Positions 44,325-54,351 of a DNA stretch of 64,000 bases are shown piece after piece. How positions within the stretch are numbered: the first letter of the stretch is position 1; the number at the start of each line of letters is the position of its first letter. Both the position numbers and the translations under genes were made by a program. This stretch comes from Lachnospiraceae bacterium (lineage in GTDB: Bacteria > Bacillota > Clostridia > Lachnospirales > Lachnospiraceae). The notes beneath the pieces were generated by a model. That model was not told where the DNA came from, did no database searches, and saw only the letters and a list, made by a program, of their open reading frames with translations. The stretch is from positions 56,138-120,137 of the forward strand of contig JAFXQK010000008.1 of assembly GCA_017527205.1 (NCBI GenBank). The letters run 5' to 3'.

Positions 44325-46694
44325 TCATAAATCTTTGATACTCAGGCGCTTTACCCGCTGAAAGGCTCGCAGATTGATCAGCAGGGCAAAAGTGCCTTCC
44401 ATAACTATTGCGATAATCCAAGCTTTTGGATTGAAGGCTCTTGCGCACATGGTGTCGGGGGCTTCGATGACCTGAACGAGGGTTTTTGTTAATACGGCAC
44501 CAAGGAGAACACCACAGGTAAGCCCCAAAACAGTTGTGGCTATCGTTTCGCGAAGAAGGTACCCGATCTCTTCCTTAAAGTTGAAGCCGTTGATAGCCAT
44601 GATGATAAGCTCGTTCTGACGGCGGCTCACAAAAATATTTACAAGGTTTAAGAGAACAAATACCGACATTATGATGGAAAGAGTGATCATAACATAGATC
44701 AGTGCATTGAAGGCATCCGTCAAGCTTAGGAAAAGTGTGGGCATGGTGTCTGTAAATGAAATATCCGCATTAGGAAAGGCAGAAGAGAGGTTTTCGGCAA
44801 AGCTCTCTCTGTCTTTTCCGTTTAGTCGGATCAGAAAGGTGTTATTTGCCGGTTCGCTTCCGAAAACGGATCTATAGGATGATTCGGAAAGGTACATTAC
44901 CCTGCCGATGTAGTTTATGGTCGGACTTCCTGCCCTTACGGAGTGAGGAGTCAGAGTATTATCAAAAATAAGGATTTCATCGTCCTTCTGGGCGCCGAGC
45001 CGCTCAAATATGCGGTTCTGCACAACCGCCATTAGGGAGTTCTCTGTGTTATCTGGTGCAGTAAGCTTCTCCCCGTCAGGAGAGATCAGGCAGATATAGT
45101 CTCCGAAAATATCTTCCTCGGCCGCAATGACTGTGACATATTCTTCGTGACCGTTATAATCATAGACAGTATGTACCTTCGTGATTTTCTTAAATGACGC
45201 ATTGCTTTCTTTCAGTGTGGTCTCAAGTTGATCAAAGGCTGTGTGGTCTGCAAGGGTGCATTCAAGATCGTAGTGAGCTATCTCATTTCGGGTTCTGATT
45301 GTCATACTGTGAAAGGCTTCGTTTAATGTCATCCCGACACCGATCATTAAGCAGCACCCTGCAATGATGATTACGGAAGCGGTGACTCTTGCGCTGTCAG
45401 AGAGCATATTTCTTAAAATAAGCTTTGAATATAACCTTCCGCCTTTGTGTGATTTTGGAGCATTCTTAACTGAGACCTTGGAAGTATTTTTTGGAATTTT
45501 GCCATTCCAGTGAAGTAGGTCTATTGCTGAGTAGCTTGATGCATTGATTACAGTTACGATTGTGGTCAATATTGCTGCAAGTAAAGCCTCGGATAAAAAC
45601 AGAATACCATAAGAAATAGGTTGCATGGTAAAATTCAAGGTTTCCATACTGAACATATCACCCAAAACGCTTCTTAAGACAAGTTGAAGTAGAAAGGCAA
45701 CACAGACCGTGAAAATCATTCCTGTGATAACGGCAGACTCTCCGAAGACGAGGTAGCGTGTTACGATTTCTCTATTGAAAAACCCGCAGGCTTTTAAGAA
45801 ACCAATCTGTTTTTTCTGTCCGTCAATCACTACGGCAATCGTGGAAATGACAACGATTGCACCGATGATAATGAAAATGATCACGAAAATGGTGGAAAGC
45901 TTGCGCAGCATATCTACAATCTGTCGCAGGACCATAAAGCTTTCCGAATCCATCCGTCCTGTTATGACATAACCTGTTTTCTCATCTAATCCTGTGATAT
46001 TACTTAATTCTCTTGAAATCTTCTGCTTGATCGGAGTGACGGAGTCCAGATATTCATCGGATAAAAGGGCACCCTTCCCAGAAACAGTTACAAGAACCTC
46101 AGGATAGTTTTCCATGCCGAGAAGCCGGGAAAGGGAAGAAGCAGAGGTAAATACATGCATGGTTTCTCCGAGATAATAGGCTTCGGGATGGAGAATGCTG
46201 CCAGTGATGGTGTAGGATAGGGCGATTCCGCCAGTGAGGTTCACCTCGATTTCGTCACCTATTTTGACCTCCAGTATTTCCATGTCGGTTTTTGTCAGCA
46301 CGCACTCATCTTCCGAATCGGGGAGTCTCCCCTGTGTCAGCTCGGGGATACAAATATTCTTTGTTACGGCCATCAATTCCGTACTGTATTTCTTGTTCGA
46401 ATGTCTGATATCAGCACCAGTAATCCGAAAGGTCCCTTCGGCACCGGTTACACCTGGAATTGCAGAAATACGGTCAATATCTGCATCGGACAGTCCCATT
46501 GCCGAGATGATCGTCAAATCATTTAAATTGTTCTTTTTGTAGAATTCATTCGCCTTGCTCTCCATGGCATCAGCGTAATAAAATACGCCACAGTATACAC
46601 CACACGTGATCATAACTACGATCACGATAGCCAGCCAGGAAATGAAATTAGCACGGATATTCCGTAAGGTATCGATAAACTGAGTCTTTTTCAT
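44325..46694 (-). CDS. ABC transporter permease with FtsX/MacB-type domains
   Basis: The 789-residue protein has a membrane segment at about 17-36, a large outer domain with ITGADIRHSNKKYSTELMAV, a first FtsX-like block of three segments (about 265-385), a fourth segment with a second outer domain (about 430-650), and a final FtsX block (about 660-780). Family VNIFVSRRQNELIIMAINGF is present. This is the 8-segment layout of macrolide, lipoprotein or bacitracin-type exporters. Its ATG shares one base with the stop of the GAF-ATPase gene (TAATG). Confidence 0.88.
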   Translation of the reverse strand: MKKTQFIDTLRNIRANFISWLAIVIVVMITCGVYCGVFYYADAMESKANEFYKKNNLNDLTIISAMGLSDADIDRISAIPGVTGAEGTFRITGADIRHSNKKYSTELMAVTKNICIPELTQGRLPDSEDECVLTKTDMEILEVKIGDEIEVNLTGGIALSYTITGSILHPEAYYLGETMHVFTSASSLSRLLGMENYPEVLVTVSGKGALLSDEYLDSVTPIKQKISRELSNITGLDEKTGYVITGRMDSESFMVLRQIVDMLRKLSTIFVIIFIIIGAIVVISTIAVVIDGQKKQIGFLKACGFFNREIVTRYLVFGESAVITGMIFTVCVAFLLQLVLRSVLGDMFSMETLNFTMQPISYGILFLSEALLAAILTTIVTVINASSYSAIDLLHWNGKIPKNTSKVSVKNAPKSHKGGRLYSKLILRNMLSDSARVTASVIIIAGCCLMIGVGMTLNEAFHSMTIRTRNEIAHYDLECTLADHTAFDQLETTLKESNASFKKITKVHTVYDYNGHEEYVTVIAAEEDIFGDYICLISPDGEKLTAPDNTENSLMAVVQNRIFERLGAQKDDEILIFDNTLTPHSVRAGSPTINYIGRVMYLSESSYRSVFGSEPANNTFLIRLNGKDRESFAENLSSAFPNADISFTDTMPTLFLSLTDAFNALIYVMITLSIIMSVFVLLNLVNIFVSRRQNELIIMAINGFNFKEEIGYLLRETIATTVLGLTCGVLLGAVLTKTLVQVIEAPDTMCARAFNPKAWIIAIVMEGTFALLINLRAFQRVKRLSIKDL

Positions 46695-47917
46695 TACCAG
46701 GAAAGCTCCTTTGCTGATACGGGGTGGAGGTTGCGGCGGATGCTGGAAATCCTTCCGTCACTGAGCCTGATAACACGATCCGCCATTTTGGCAATCTCGG
46801 GATTGTGTGTGATCATCATAACGGTGGTATCCTGTGTTTTTATGATTTCTTCTATTACTTGCAGTACCTCAATGCTGGTTCTGTAATCCAGGGCAGCAGT
46901 GGGTTCGTCTGCAAATATCACCTTTGGATTTTTTGCAAGGGCTCTTGCGATGGATACTCTTTGCTGCTGACCGCCGGACATTTGCGCGGGATAGTTGCCA
47001 GCTCGCTTAGTAAGGCCAACCTTCTCAAGAGCGTCGTCAACATCCCTGGGATTAGGACTGATCTCTGCTATAAACTGTACATTTTCGCGTGCTGTAAGGT
47101 TAGGCATCAGGTTGTATGATTGGAAGACAAAGCCTACGTAATTGCGACGGAAGTTTGTCAGTTCTGCACTTGTGGGATGAGAGAAATCCTGGCCCTCAAC
47201 CGTCAGTGTGCCCTCTGTCAGGGAATCCATCCCACCTATGATGTTCATCATCGTGGATTTCCCGCAACCTGATTCACCAAGAACAACAATAAATTCATTT
47301 TCATAGATATCCAGATCAATCCCTTTTAGGACCGTGGTTTCTTCGCCACCGGAGAGATATGATTTTGTGACTCCTCGCAGGGAAATGATAACCCGTTTCC
47401 CTTCTTCGAGATCAAATGTAAAGCCTTTTTCCTCGATGGCGACAGCCGCAAGGGAGGCCATCTGTTCAAGGAGAGAAAGATCTTCTAAAGTGTACGACTC
47501 ACCTGAACATTTGTTGATCAGTTCAATGCAGCCGATGGTTTCATATTCATTTTTCAAGGGGACACAGATCATACTTTTTGTGACAAAGCCTGTTTCCTCG
47601 TCAACGACCTTGGTAAAGCGTTCGTCATTGCTTGCGTCCACAACAATTACAGATTCTCCTGACTGAGTTACGGCGCCAACAATTCCTTGATTTTTTTCTA
47701 CACTGATTCCTGATATATCTACGGAGCCAACATAGGAAACGACAGAAAGACGTTCTGTTTTATTACTCATAAGCCAGACGGAGCCTGCTTCACAGTTCAT
47801 TGCCTTCGTAATAATCTCCAGACATCCTTCCAGTGCAGCAGCAAGATCGTCCGAATCACGCAGACGCTCGGTAATCTGCCAGATTGCCTTAGTATGCTGA
47901 GTGTTTACACCTGCCAT
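46694..47917 (-). CDS. ABC ATPase with N-terminal GAF sensor domain
   Basis: Residues 1-165 form a GAF domain (RDSDDLAAALEGCLEIITKA, GIVGAVTQSGESVIVVDAS, MICVPLKNEYETIGCIELIN). From about 180 follows a LolD/MacB-type ATPase with Walker A GESGCGKST, Q-loop FVFQSYNLMP, signature MSGGQQQR, Walker B VIFADEPTAALD and H-loop MMITHNPE. A cytoplasmic ligand sensor in the same chain as an export ATPase is unusual and suggests direct gating of ATP hydrolysis. The ATG follows AAGGAGGCTATAAAA; ATTATA at 47966-47971 is a -10 candidate. Confidence 0.92.
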   Translation of the reverse strand: MAGVNTQHTKAIWQITERLRDSDDLAAALEGCLEIITKAMNCEAGSVWLMSNKTERLSVVSYVGSVDISGISVEKNQGIVGAVTQSGESVIVVDASNDERFTKVVDEETGFVTKSMICVPLKNEYETIGCIELINKCSGESYTLEDLSLLEQMASLAAVAIEEKGFTFDLEEGKRVIISLRGVTKSYLSGGEETTVLKGIDLDIYENEFIVVLGESGCGKSTMMNIIGGMDSLTEGTLTVEGQDFSHPTSAELTNFRRNYVGFVFQSYNLMPNLTARENVQFIAEISPNPRDVDDALEKVGLTKRAGNYPAQMSGGQQQRVSIARALAKNPKVIFADEPTAALDYRTSIEVLQVIEEIIKTQDTTVMMITHNPEIAKMADRVIRLSDGRISSIRRNLHPVSAKELSW

Positions 47918-48021
47918 TTTTATAGCCTCCTTGTGGCATTTACATTATAACTTGCTAACCTCCATATTATAACACAAAATCTTGCTTTGCAACAGCATGT
48001 ATGAGTTCTGCATGATGCTCC

Positions 48022-48606
48022 GTGTCAACCCTGCCTGTTCTCGGCTGTCTTGTTTTCGCTTGGATCCTGATTTATAGCTGTATCCGAAATGGTCCGAACA
48101 CAGTGGGAAAGGTCGTAAAATATACCGTATTTCTTCCGATCTTCTGTCTCCTGATCCTTGCCATAAAGGGCATCATCATGCCTGGCGCCATTGAAGGACT
48201 TCGGAAGTTTTTTGTACCGGATTTTTCTTCGCTTTCAAGCGCAGATATCTGGATTGATGCGATCGGACAGGTGTTTTATTCCTTATCCATCATGATGGCG
48301 ATCATGGTTGCTTATGGCTCTTTCCTGAACAAGGAAAGTAACATTGCAAAGGATGCCATGATCATCGCCTTTTCGGATTTCGCCATCAGCGTACTTTCCG
48401 GCATCGTGTTATTTACTACGATGAGCGGAACCGGTCAGCTGGGAAACATGACTGCTTCGGGTATCGGTACCGCATTTATCGTTTATCCGCAGTCGAGCGG
48501 AGTTTCTATTTTTGATATACTGAAAAAAGAAATTGAAGCATTGCATGAGGATGAGGCTGTTGGAATGGTGCAGCTCATTGGTGATGGACGCATTTCGTTT
48601 TGGTAA
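48022..48606 (+). pseudogene. Truncated sodium:neurotransmitter-symporter family transporter
   Basis: About 165 residues match the middle of an SNF-family carrier: GPNTVGKVVKYTVFLPIFCL, DIWIDAIGQVFYSLSIMMAI and SVLSGIVLFTTM. Full proteins are about 440-500 residues. There is no ATG or ribosome site at the 5' end, and the last 27 residues are unrelated, so both ends are lost. Confidence 0.8.
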
Positions 48607-48646
48607 ATTGGAATGATAGGAGCAGAGGCAGTATGAAGATGAAGAA

Positions 48647-48883
48647 GATTTTCGCCATAAGCATGAGCCTTTTTCCAATTGTTGCCCAAATGTACGCAAA
48701 ATCATATCTGTCAAACGGAAATACCTAATGGAGGTACCTTGCTTGGATTGTCTGATTATAGGCAGATCTGTAGGGGGAGGTTCGGTGTTTTTCGTTTCGC
48801 GCGGAAGGCAAGATGAACGCTCGATCATCGTTGACATAAAAACGGAAGAAAATGACCAGTTGACGGAAGGACTAAGCGTCTAA
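48647..48883 (+). other. Open frame without start, unrecognised
   Basis: An open stretch of about 79 codons (NCCPNVRKIISVKRKYLMEV, then PCLDCLIIGRSVGGGSVFFV, then RQDERSIIVDIKTEEN) looks protein-like but has no ribosome site or start in frame. Probably another gene fragment in this debris-rich zone; I cannot name the family. Confidence 0.3.
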
Positions 48884-48956
48884 ACTGATGAAAAATTGGA
48901 TTATGGAAAATTGAAATGTATCGTGACACATTAAGGGAAGGAGAGAATAGGGGAAG

Positions 48957-49002
48957 AAAAATACCACCTATATGAGTAAGTGCGGAGTATAAGAGGTATT
49001 TT
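48957..49002 (-). terminator. Terminator behind tRNA-like element A
   Basis: AAAATACC and GGTATTTT form the stem; on the minus strand the tail is GGTATTTTTC. It lies 9 bp beyond the 3' end of element A. Confidence 0.6.
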
Positions 49003-49010
49003 GACATAAG

Positions 49011-49106
49011 CAGGCCGGGGGTGATTCGAACACGCGGTCTCCGCTTCGCTTCGGTCGTTGCAATGCTATCGTCCCCCGGACGATGTGCAACCTCTGCGTC
49101 CCGAAG
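49011..49106 (-). ncRNA. Structured tRNA-like element, copy A
   Basis: Read on the minus strand from GGGACGCAGAGG to GTTCGAATCAC. A central hairpin has stem GTTGCA/TGCAAC plus ATCGT/ACGAT around a CCGGGGG loop. A shared GCGAAGCGGAGACCGCG follows, then a T-arm-like GTG-TTCGAAT-CAC. It is clearly related to copies B and C but differs in the stem sequence while keeping the pairs. It lacks tRNA D- and anticodon arms. Confidence 0.55.
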
Positions 49107-49259
49107 AACTCAGGGTGCTTTTTATTGAGTGTTATAGAGCGTTATTCACTTGTATTCAGTGGGTTTTGCAAAAACGGAGTGACTGTATAACGCACCATAA
49201 CGCACCAAAATAAATGCAATTCGTAGAAAAATTCGTAGAAAGAATGTGTGATCAAAAAC

Positions 49260-49505
49260 ATGGAAACTGAAACGCTGACAGGATTGAAGGAAAGACTGGA
49301 TCGCGTTAGTGATACTTATGATGGTTTTAAAGCCGCAATGATCAGCTATGCAAAAAAGAAACCAGAGCGATATCGCAAGGTAATGGATTATTTGGATCAG
49401 AATCCTGATGCAGAGTCGTCTGACATACTTTGGTTTGTGTCATCCCAAGATGATTTTTACGAGGATGCAGCTCCACGCGAAGAACACGGCATTCAGAATA
49501 TTTAA
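49260..49505 (+). CDS. Small acidic protein of unknown function
   Basis: From ATG 49260 the product of 81 residues reads METETLTGLKERLDRVSDTY and is mostly helical and charged, with KKKPERYRKVMDYLDQNPDA in the middle. No family recognised. Its first codons fall at the edge of the repeated region shared with 62.9 kb, so the start may have come with that repeat. A GTG at 49248 is an alternative start. A terminator follows at 49559-49592. Confidence 0.5.
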   Translation: METETLTGLKERLDRVSDTYDGFKAAMISYAKKKPERYRKVMDYLDQNPDAESSDILWFVSSQDDFYEDAAPREEHGIQNI

Positions 49506-49558
49506 CACAATGTTTACGGGTGAAAAATAATTGTTTACACATTGAATAAGTCCCCCCA

Positions 49559-49592
49559 AAGCCGGTGCAAGTAACTGCATCGGCTTTTTATG
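49559..49592 (+). terminator. Terminator
   Basis: AAAGCCGGTGCA and TGCATCGGCTTT form a stem with a G-U pair and a TTTTT tail. Confidence 0.88.
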
Positions 49593-49781
49593 TGTTTGAT
49601 TTATAGGTCGCAAAATCTCGTGGTTTTATAATTTGCTTTGCCTAGTGAAAATTATTGCATGCTTATGAGAAATGAGTGGAAATATAGGCCAATTTAGGGT
49701 AAAATATAACTGTAGTCATACTACGAAATACTTGTTTTATAAAAAGGGAACATGGCATAGCGATAAGTAAAGGGGAAGCAT

Positions 49782-51617
49782 ATGAGAAAACTGGCCAGTA
49801 AGAGAAATATGGGGGAACGGGTAGACATAGTTTTGCACAAGTTTCGATCGAGGATGAGCTCCTATCCGCCAGGCATGTGCCCGATCGCATTGTATCGGTC
49901 ACTGTTGCAGATTTCCATGAATCAGTCCTGCGGGAAATGTGTGCCCTGCAAGGACGGACTTGTGGAAGTGGAGCGTATGCTACAGGCAATTTTGAATGGA
50001 ACGGCGACGGGTGAAATCATTCCAAAGCTGGAGGAAACATGTCGCATGATTGCCGAGACGGCTGATTGCGTGGTGGGCATTTCCGCAGCCCAGCTGATCC
50101 TGGACAGCTTAAAGGAGTTTGGCGATGAGTATGCGAGCCACGTGGAAAACCATTGCTGCAGTGAGAACGTGACGCAGACCATTCCCTGTATTTCGCTGTG
50201 TCCGGCTCACGTGGACGTGCCGGGCTACGTTGCACTGATCAAGGCCGGGGATTTTGCAGGCGCCGTTCAAAAAATCCGTGAGAGAAATCCTTTTCCCACG
50301 GCGTGCGCCATGGTTTGCGAGCATCCCTGTGAGAAAAAGTGCCGGCGGGCCATGATCGATGAGGCGATCAACATCCGTGGGTTGAAGAAGTATGCGGTGG
50401 ATGCCATTCACGCGGATCAAGTGCCGGTGCCGGAGAAGAATCCAAAAACTGGGAAAAAAGTTGCCATCATCGGCGGGGGTCCCTCCGGTTTGACGGCGGC
50501 ATATTATCTCGCACAAATGGGTCATGGCATTACGATATATGAAGAACATGAGAAGCTCGGGGGGATGCTGCGTTACGGGATCCCGGAATATCGTTTGCCC
50601 AAGGAGAGGCTTGACGAAGACGTCAAGGCCATTTTGTCAGCGGGAGATATTGAGGTACGATATCAAACCAAGGTGGGAAGGGACATATCCTTCGAAGAGA
50701 TTAGAAACTGTTCGGATGCGGTTTATCTGGGACTGGGTGCCCAACTCGGCAATCGGATGCCTGTAGATGGTGCTGATTCGAAAAACGTGATTCCGGCGGC
50801 AGATTTTTTGCAATTGGTTGCAGGCGGTAAGGCTCCGGATCTGAGCGGGAAGCGGGTTGCGCTGATCGGAGGAGGAAACGTCGCAATGGACGCTGCGCGC
50901 ACGGCAGTACGGCTTAAGGCAAAGTCCGTGCACGTCTTTACCAGGAAGAGGGATGATTACACGGCGCTGGAAGAAGAACGAATCGGCGCCATGCAGGAGG
51001 GCGTGAGGTTCCGGACCCTGCTTAGTTTTTTGAATATCGAGGCAGATCCTGAGACGCAGGCAGTGCGTGCCATTTGGCTCCAGCCGGAAATCGTGGGAGA
51101 ATATGATGATTTTGGATTGATCAAAACGGAGCATTCCAGCAGATATCCGTATCGTTTTCTGTGTGACTATCTCATTCTTGGCGTGGGACAACGGTGTGAC
51201 GTGGCGGCCTTTGAAGCAGCCGGCATACCGGTGGCACGGGGCAGGATTTTGGCAGATGAGACGACCATGGTAAAGGATTTGGATGGCGTTTTTTCCGGCG
51301 GAGACTGCGTGACGGGTCCCTCTACTGCCATTAATGCCATTGCTGCAGGGCAGGTGGCGGCATTCAATATTGATGAATATCTAGGGTATCATCATAAGAT
51401 GAAACAGGTAATTGTGACGCCAAGCGCCATGCAAAATCCCTGTATTCCAACAGGGCGGGCAGAGCTCGAGGAATTAGATCCCTTTGAGCGCAAGGAGTCC
51501 TTCCTGCCCGTGGAAATTTCCATGACGGAAGAGGAAGCACTGAGAGAGTCATCCAGATGCCTGAGATGTGATCATTTTGGATGCGGAGCGCAGAAAGGGG
51601 GACGAGGAGATGAGTGA
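49782..51617 (+). CDS. NAD(P)-linked electron-transfer subunit of formate dehydrogenase (NuoF-end plus GltD-like)
   Basis: The 611-residue protein starts with the last part of a NuoF-like subunit, whose SCGKCVPCKDG (about residues 46-56) binds a 4Fe-4S cluster. A GltD-type N-terminal cluster domain follows (CISLCPAHVDVPGY, CEHPCEKKC), then FAD-binding IGGGPSGLTAAYYLA (about 228-242) and NAD(P)-binding IGGGNVAMDAARTA (about 362-375). A last CLRCDHFGC is near the C-terminus. It passes electrons between NAD(P)H and the catalytic subunit, whose gene overlaps its end by 8 nt. The FMN domain of NuoF is absent. Confidence 0.82.
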   Translation: MRKLASKRNMGERVDIVLHKFRSRMSSYPPGMCPIALYRSLLQISMNQSCGKCVPCKDGLVEVERMLQAILNGTATGEIIPKLEETCRMIAETADCVVGISAAQLILDSLKEFGDEYASHVENHCCSENVTQTIPCISLCPAHVDVPGYVALIKAGDFAGAVQKIRERNPFPTACAMVCEHPCEKKCRRAMIDEAINIRGLKKYAVDAIHADQVPVPEKNPKTGKKVAIIGGGPSGLTAAYYLAQMGHGITIYEEHEKLGGMLRYGIPEYRLPKERLDEDVKAILSAGDIEVRYQTKVGRDISFEEIRNCSDAVYLGLGAQLGNRMPVDGADSKNVIPAADFLQLVAGGKAPDLSGKRVALIGGGNVAMDAARTAVRLKAKSVHVFTRKRDDYTALEEERIGAMQEGVRFRTLLSFLNIEADPETQAVRAIWLQPEIVGEYDDFGLIKTEHSSRYPYRFLCDYLILGVGQRCDVAAFEAAGIPVARGRILADETTMVKDLDGVFSGGDCVTGPSTAINAIAAGQVAAFNIDEYLGYHHKMKQVIVTPSAMQNPCIPTGRAELEELDPFERKESFLPVEISMTEEEALRESSRCLRCDHFGCGAQKGGRGDE

Positions 51618-54318
51618 TAGGATTACCGTTACTATAGATCAAAAGGTGATTTCAGCTCCAGCGGGCGTCACCATTCTGAAGCTTGCCAGGGATCATAAGA
51701 TTTTCATTCCTACCTTGTGCTATCTGGAGCATGTATCCGACATCGGATCCTGCCGGTTGTGTGTGGTGGAGGTGGAAGGTTATGATAGCCTGTTGCCGGC
51801 TTGCCGCACGAAGGCAGAGGATGGAATGGTCATTACCACTGAGAGTCCGCGTCTTACAAAATATCGCCAGGAAATGTTGAACCTGATCCTGTCCAATCAC
51901 GACCAGGATTGTATGACCTGCCCGGCGAATGGAAGGTGTGAACTACAGGCACTTTGTAATCGCTATGGAGTAAAAAGATCGAGTTATCAGGGCTCTGGCA
52001 GGGAGAGTAAAAGACGGTATCCCCTGGTGGAGGACAATCCATATCTGAGCTACGATCCTAATAAATGCATTCATTGTCAGCGCTGTATCGGCGCCTGTCA
52101 GGAGCTTGTGGGGAACGGAGTGCTTGGCAATCGGGGAAGCGGGACGACGCATGTGTTGGAAACGCCTTTTGGAAAGGATTACAAGACATCCGGCTGCGAA
52201 ACTTGTGGAAATTGTGCCAATGTCTGCCCGACGGGTGCCTTGACAACGAAACGGGAAGCCGGCTATCAAAGCTGGGAAGTGAAGAGGGTTAGGACAACCT
52301 GTCCCCATTGTGCTACGGGCTGTCAGCTAAACCTCATTGTCAAGGATCAGCAGATTGTGAATGCGGAGCCGGCGGACGGTCCGTCCAATCATGGACTTCT
52401 TTGCGTTAAAGGCCGCTTTGGCAGCATTGATTTTGTTCATGCAAATGACAGGTTAAAAAAGCCCTTGATCAAGGATCGTGCCACGGGAAGCTTTCGTGAA
52501 GTGTCCTGGGATGAGGCCATTTCCTATACGGCACGTCATTTTCTTGCCCTGAAGGAGCAGTATGGCGCAGACTCATTGGCAGGTTTTGCCTGCTCGCGCT
52601 CTACCAATGAGGACATTTACATGGTGCAAAAGATGGTTCGGACCTGCTTTGGCACAAACAATACGGATAACTGCGCGCGAGTTTGCCATTCCGCGACGGT
52701 TACGGGCTTGGCGAAAACCCTTGGTTCCGGAGCGATGACAAATCCCATCGCGGACATAACGCAGGACGTTGATTGTATCCTTTTAGTAGGCTCTAACCCG
52801 GAGGAGGCGCATCCCGTAGTTGGCATGCAGATTCGCAAGGCTGTAAGAAACGGAACGAAGCTGATCGTGGTGGATCCGAGAAGTATTGGACTGACGAAGA
52901 TGGCGGATGTTCATCTAAAGCTCCGGCCCGGAACAAACGTGGCATTTGCAAATGGCATGATGCACGTGATGATTCAGGAGAAGCTGTTTGATGAAGCTTA
53001 CGTGAAGGAGCATACCGAAGGTTTTGAAGAATTAAAACGTATGGTGGAAAGCTATACGCCGGAGCGTGTGGGGGAGATCTGCCATATAGATCCGGATCAG
53101 CTGGTGGAAGCGGCCAGAATGTATGCAACTGCTAAGAAGGCGCCCATTATCTATTGCCTTGGCGTTACGGAGCACTCTACCGGGACGGAGGGTGTCATGA
53201 GTATGTCAAACATGGCGGCTCTTTGCGGTAAGATCGGGCGGAGCGGCTGTGGCGTGAATCCGTTGCGCGGGCAGAATAACGTACAGGGTGCCTGCGACAT
53301 GGGGGCGCAGCCTACGGATTATCCCGGCTATCAAAAGGTGGATAATCCTGAGGTGAGGGCGAAGTTTGAAAAGGCCTGGGGCGTAACATTAAATCCTTTG
53401 CCTGGGCTGAAGGCGACGGACGTATTTCCGGCTGCCATCGAGGGGAAAATCAAGGGGCTGTATATCTGCGGAGAGGATCCGATCGTATCAGATCCGGATA
53501 CGCATCACATAGAAAAGGCTTTGGAGAGCCTGGAGTTTTTGGTGGTACAGGATCTTTTCCTGACAAAGACGGCAAAGTATGCGGACGTGGTCCTTCCTGG
53601 CATCAGCTTCGCGGAGAAAGAGGGAACCTTTACCAATACGGAACGGCGGGTTCAGCGTGTGCGCAAGGCAGTTACTTTGGAGGGAGAAATGCGCCCGGAT
53701 ACGGAAATACTGATCGATCTGATGAATGCCATGGGATATCCGCAAAAGCATATGACACCTGCCCAAATCATGGAAGAGATTGCTCAGGTTACGCCAAGTT
53801 TCCGTGGAATCAGCCACGAAAGGCTGGATGCAGTAGGCGGTCTTCAATGGCCCTGCCCAAGTCCGGAGCATCCCGGCACGCCCATCATGCACGTGGGGCA
53901 GCCGGCAAGGGGGAAAGCACTTTTTTATCCTGCGGAGTATCAGGCGTCCAGGGAATTGCCGGATGAGGAATATCCGCTGATTCTGATGACCGGACGCATC
54001 CTGTATCATTATAATGCGGCAGCCATGACAAGCCGCGCGCCGGGACTTGTGGATCTTTCAGGCGAAGGCTTCATTGAGGTGAATTACCGCGATGCGAAGC
54101 GCCTCGGCATTGCAAACGGCGAACGGATCAGGGTCGGCAGCAGACGCGGTGAAATCACGGCCACGGCGAGGGTGGGAAGAAAGGTATCTGAAGGGGAAAC
54201 ATGGATGCCCTTCCACTTTGAAGATTCCCCGGTGAACGTGCTGACCAACGCTGCATTGGATGAATTTGCCCGGATACCGGAATATAAGGTTTGCGCGGTT
54301 TGGATTAAAAAAATGTAA
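51610..54318 (+). CDS. fdhA: Formate dehydrogenase catalytic subunit, cysteine type
   Basis: From ATG 51610 the chain of 902 residues begins with a NuoG-like 2Fe-2S domain (SCRLCVVEVEG, LPACRT). It continues with the His-Cys 4Fe-4S segment DQDCMTCPANGRCEL, two further clusters (CIHCQRCIGAC, CGNCANVCPTG), the fourth cluster TCPHCATGC and the bis-MGD molybdopterin core. The residue that binds Mo/W is Cys359 in ARVCHSATVTGL, a TGC codon and not a selenocysteine TGA. A C-terminal cofactor domain ends it. It interconverts formate and CO2 in the cytoplasm. An in-frame ATG at 51568 is less likely. Confidence 0.88.
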   Translation: MSDRITVTIDQKVISAPAGVTILKLARDHKIFIPTLCYLEHVSDIGSCRLCVVEVEGYDSLLPACRTKAEDGMVITTESPRLTKYRQEMLNLILSNHDQDCMTCPANGRCELQALCNRYGVKRSSYQGSGRESKRRYPLVEDNPYLSYDPNKCIHCQRCIGACQELVGNGVLGNRGSGTTHVLETPFGKDYKTSGCETCGNCANVCPTGALTTKREAGYQSWEVKRVRTTCPHCATGCQLNLIVKDQQIVNAEPADGPSNHGLLCVKGRFGSIDFVHANDRLKKPLIKDRATGSFREVSWDEAISYTARHFLALKEQYGADSLAGFACSRSTNEDIYMVQKMVRTCFGTNNTDNCARVCHSATVTGLAKTLGSGAMTNPIADITQDVDCILLVGSNPEEAHPVVGMQIRKAVRNGTKLIVVDPRSIGLTKMADVHLKLRPGTNVAFANGMMHVMIQEKLFDEAYVKEHTEGFEELKRMVESYTPERVGEICHIDPDQLVEAARMYATAKKAPIIYCLGVTEHSTGTEGVMSMSNMAALCGKIGRSGCGVNPLRGQNNVQGACDMGAQPTDYPGYQKVDNPEVRAKFEKAWGVTLNPLPGLKATDVFPAAIEGKIKGLYICGEDPIVSDPDTHHIEKALESLEFLVVQDLFLTKTAKYADVVLPGISFAEKEGTFTNTERRVQRVRKAVTLEGEMRPDTEILIDLMNAMGYPQKHMTPAQIMEEIAQVTPSFRGISHERLDAVGGLQWPCPSPEHPGTPIMHVGQPARGKALFYPAEYQASRELPDEEYPLILMTGRILYHYNAAAMTSRAPGLVDLSGEGFIEVNYRDAKRLGIANGERIRVGSRRGEITATARVGRKVSEGETWMPFHFEDSPVNVLTNAALDEFARIPEYKVCAVWIKKM

Positions 54319-54351
54319 AATGAGTGGATGGAAGCGGGAGGAAATCGTCAT

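Noticed and set aside
49011..49106. Complete tRNA gene
   Set aside because: Only the T-arm-like end is present; no matching 5' acceptor strand, D-arm or anticodon arm could be folded.
51613..54318. Selenocysteine formate dehydrogenase
   Set aside because: The position that could be Sec is an ordinary TGC cysteine codon, and there is no in-frame TGA.
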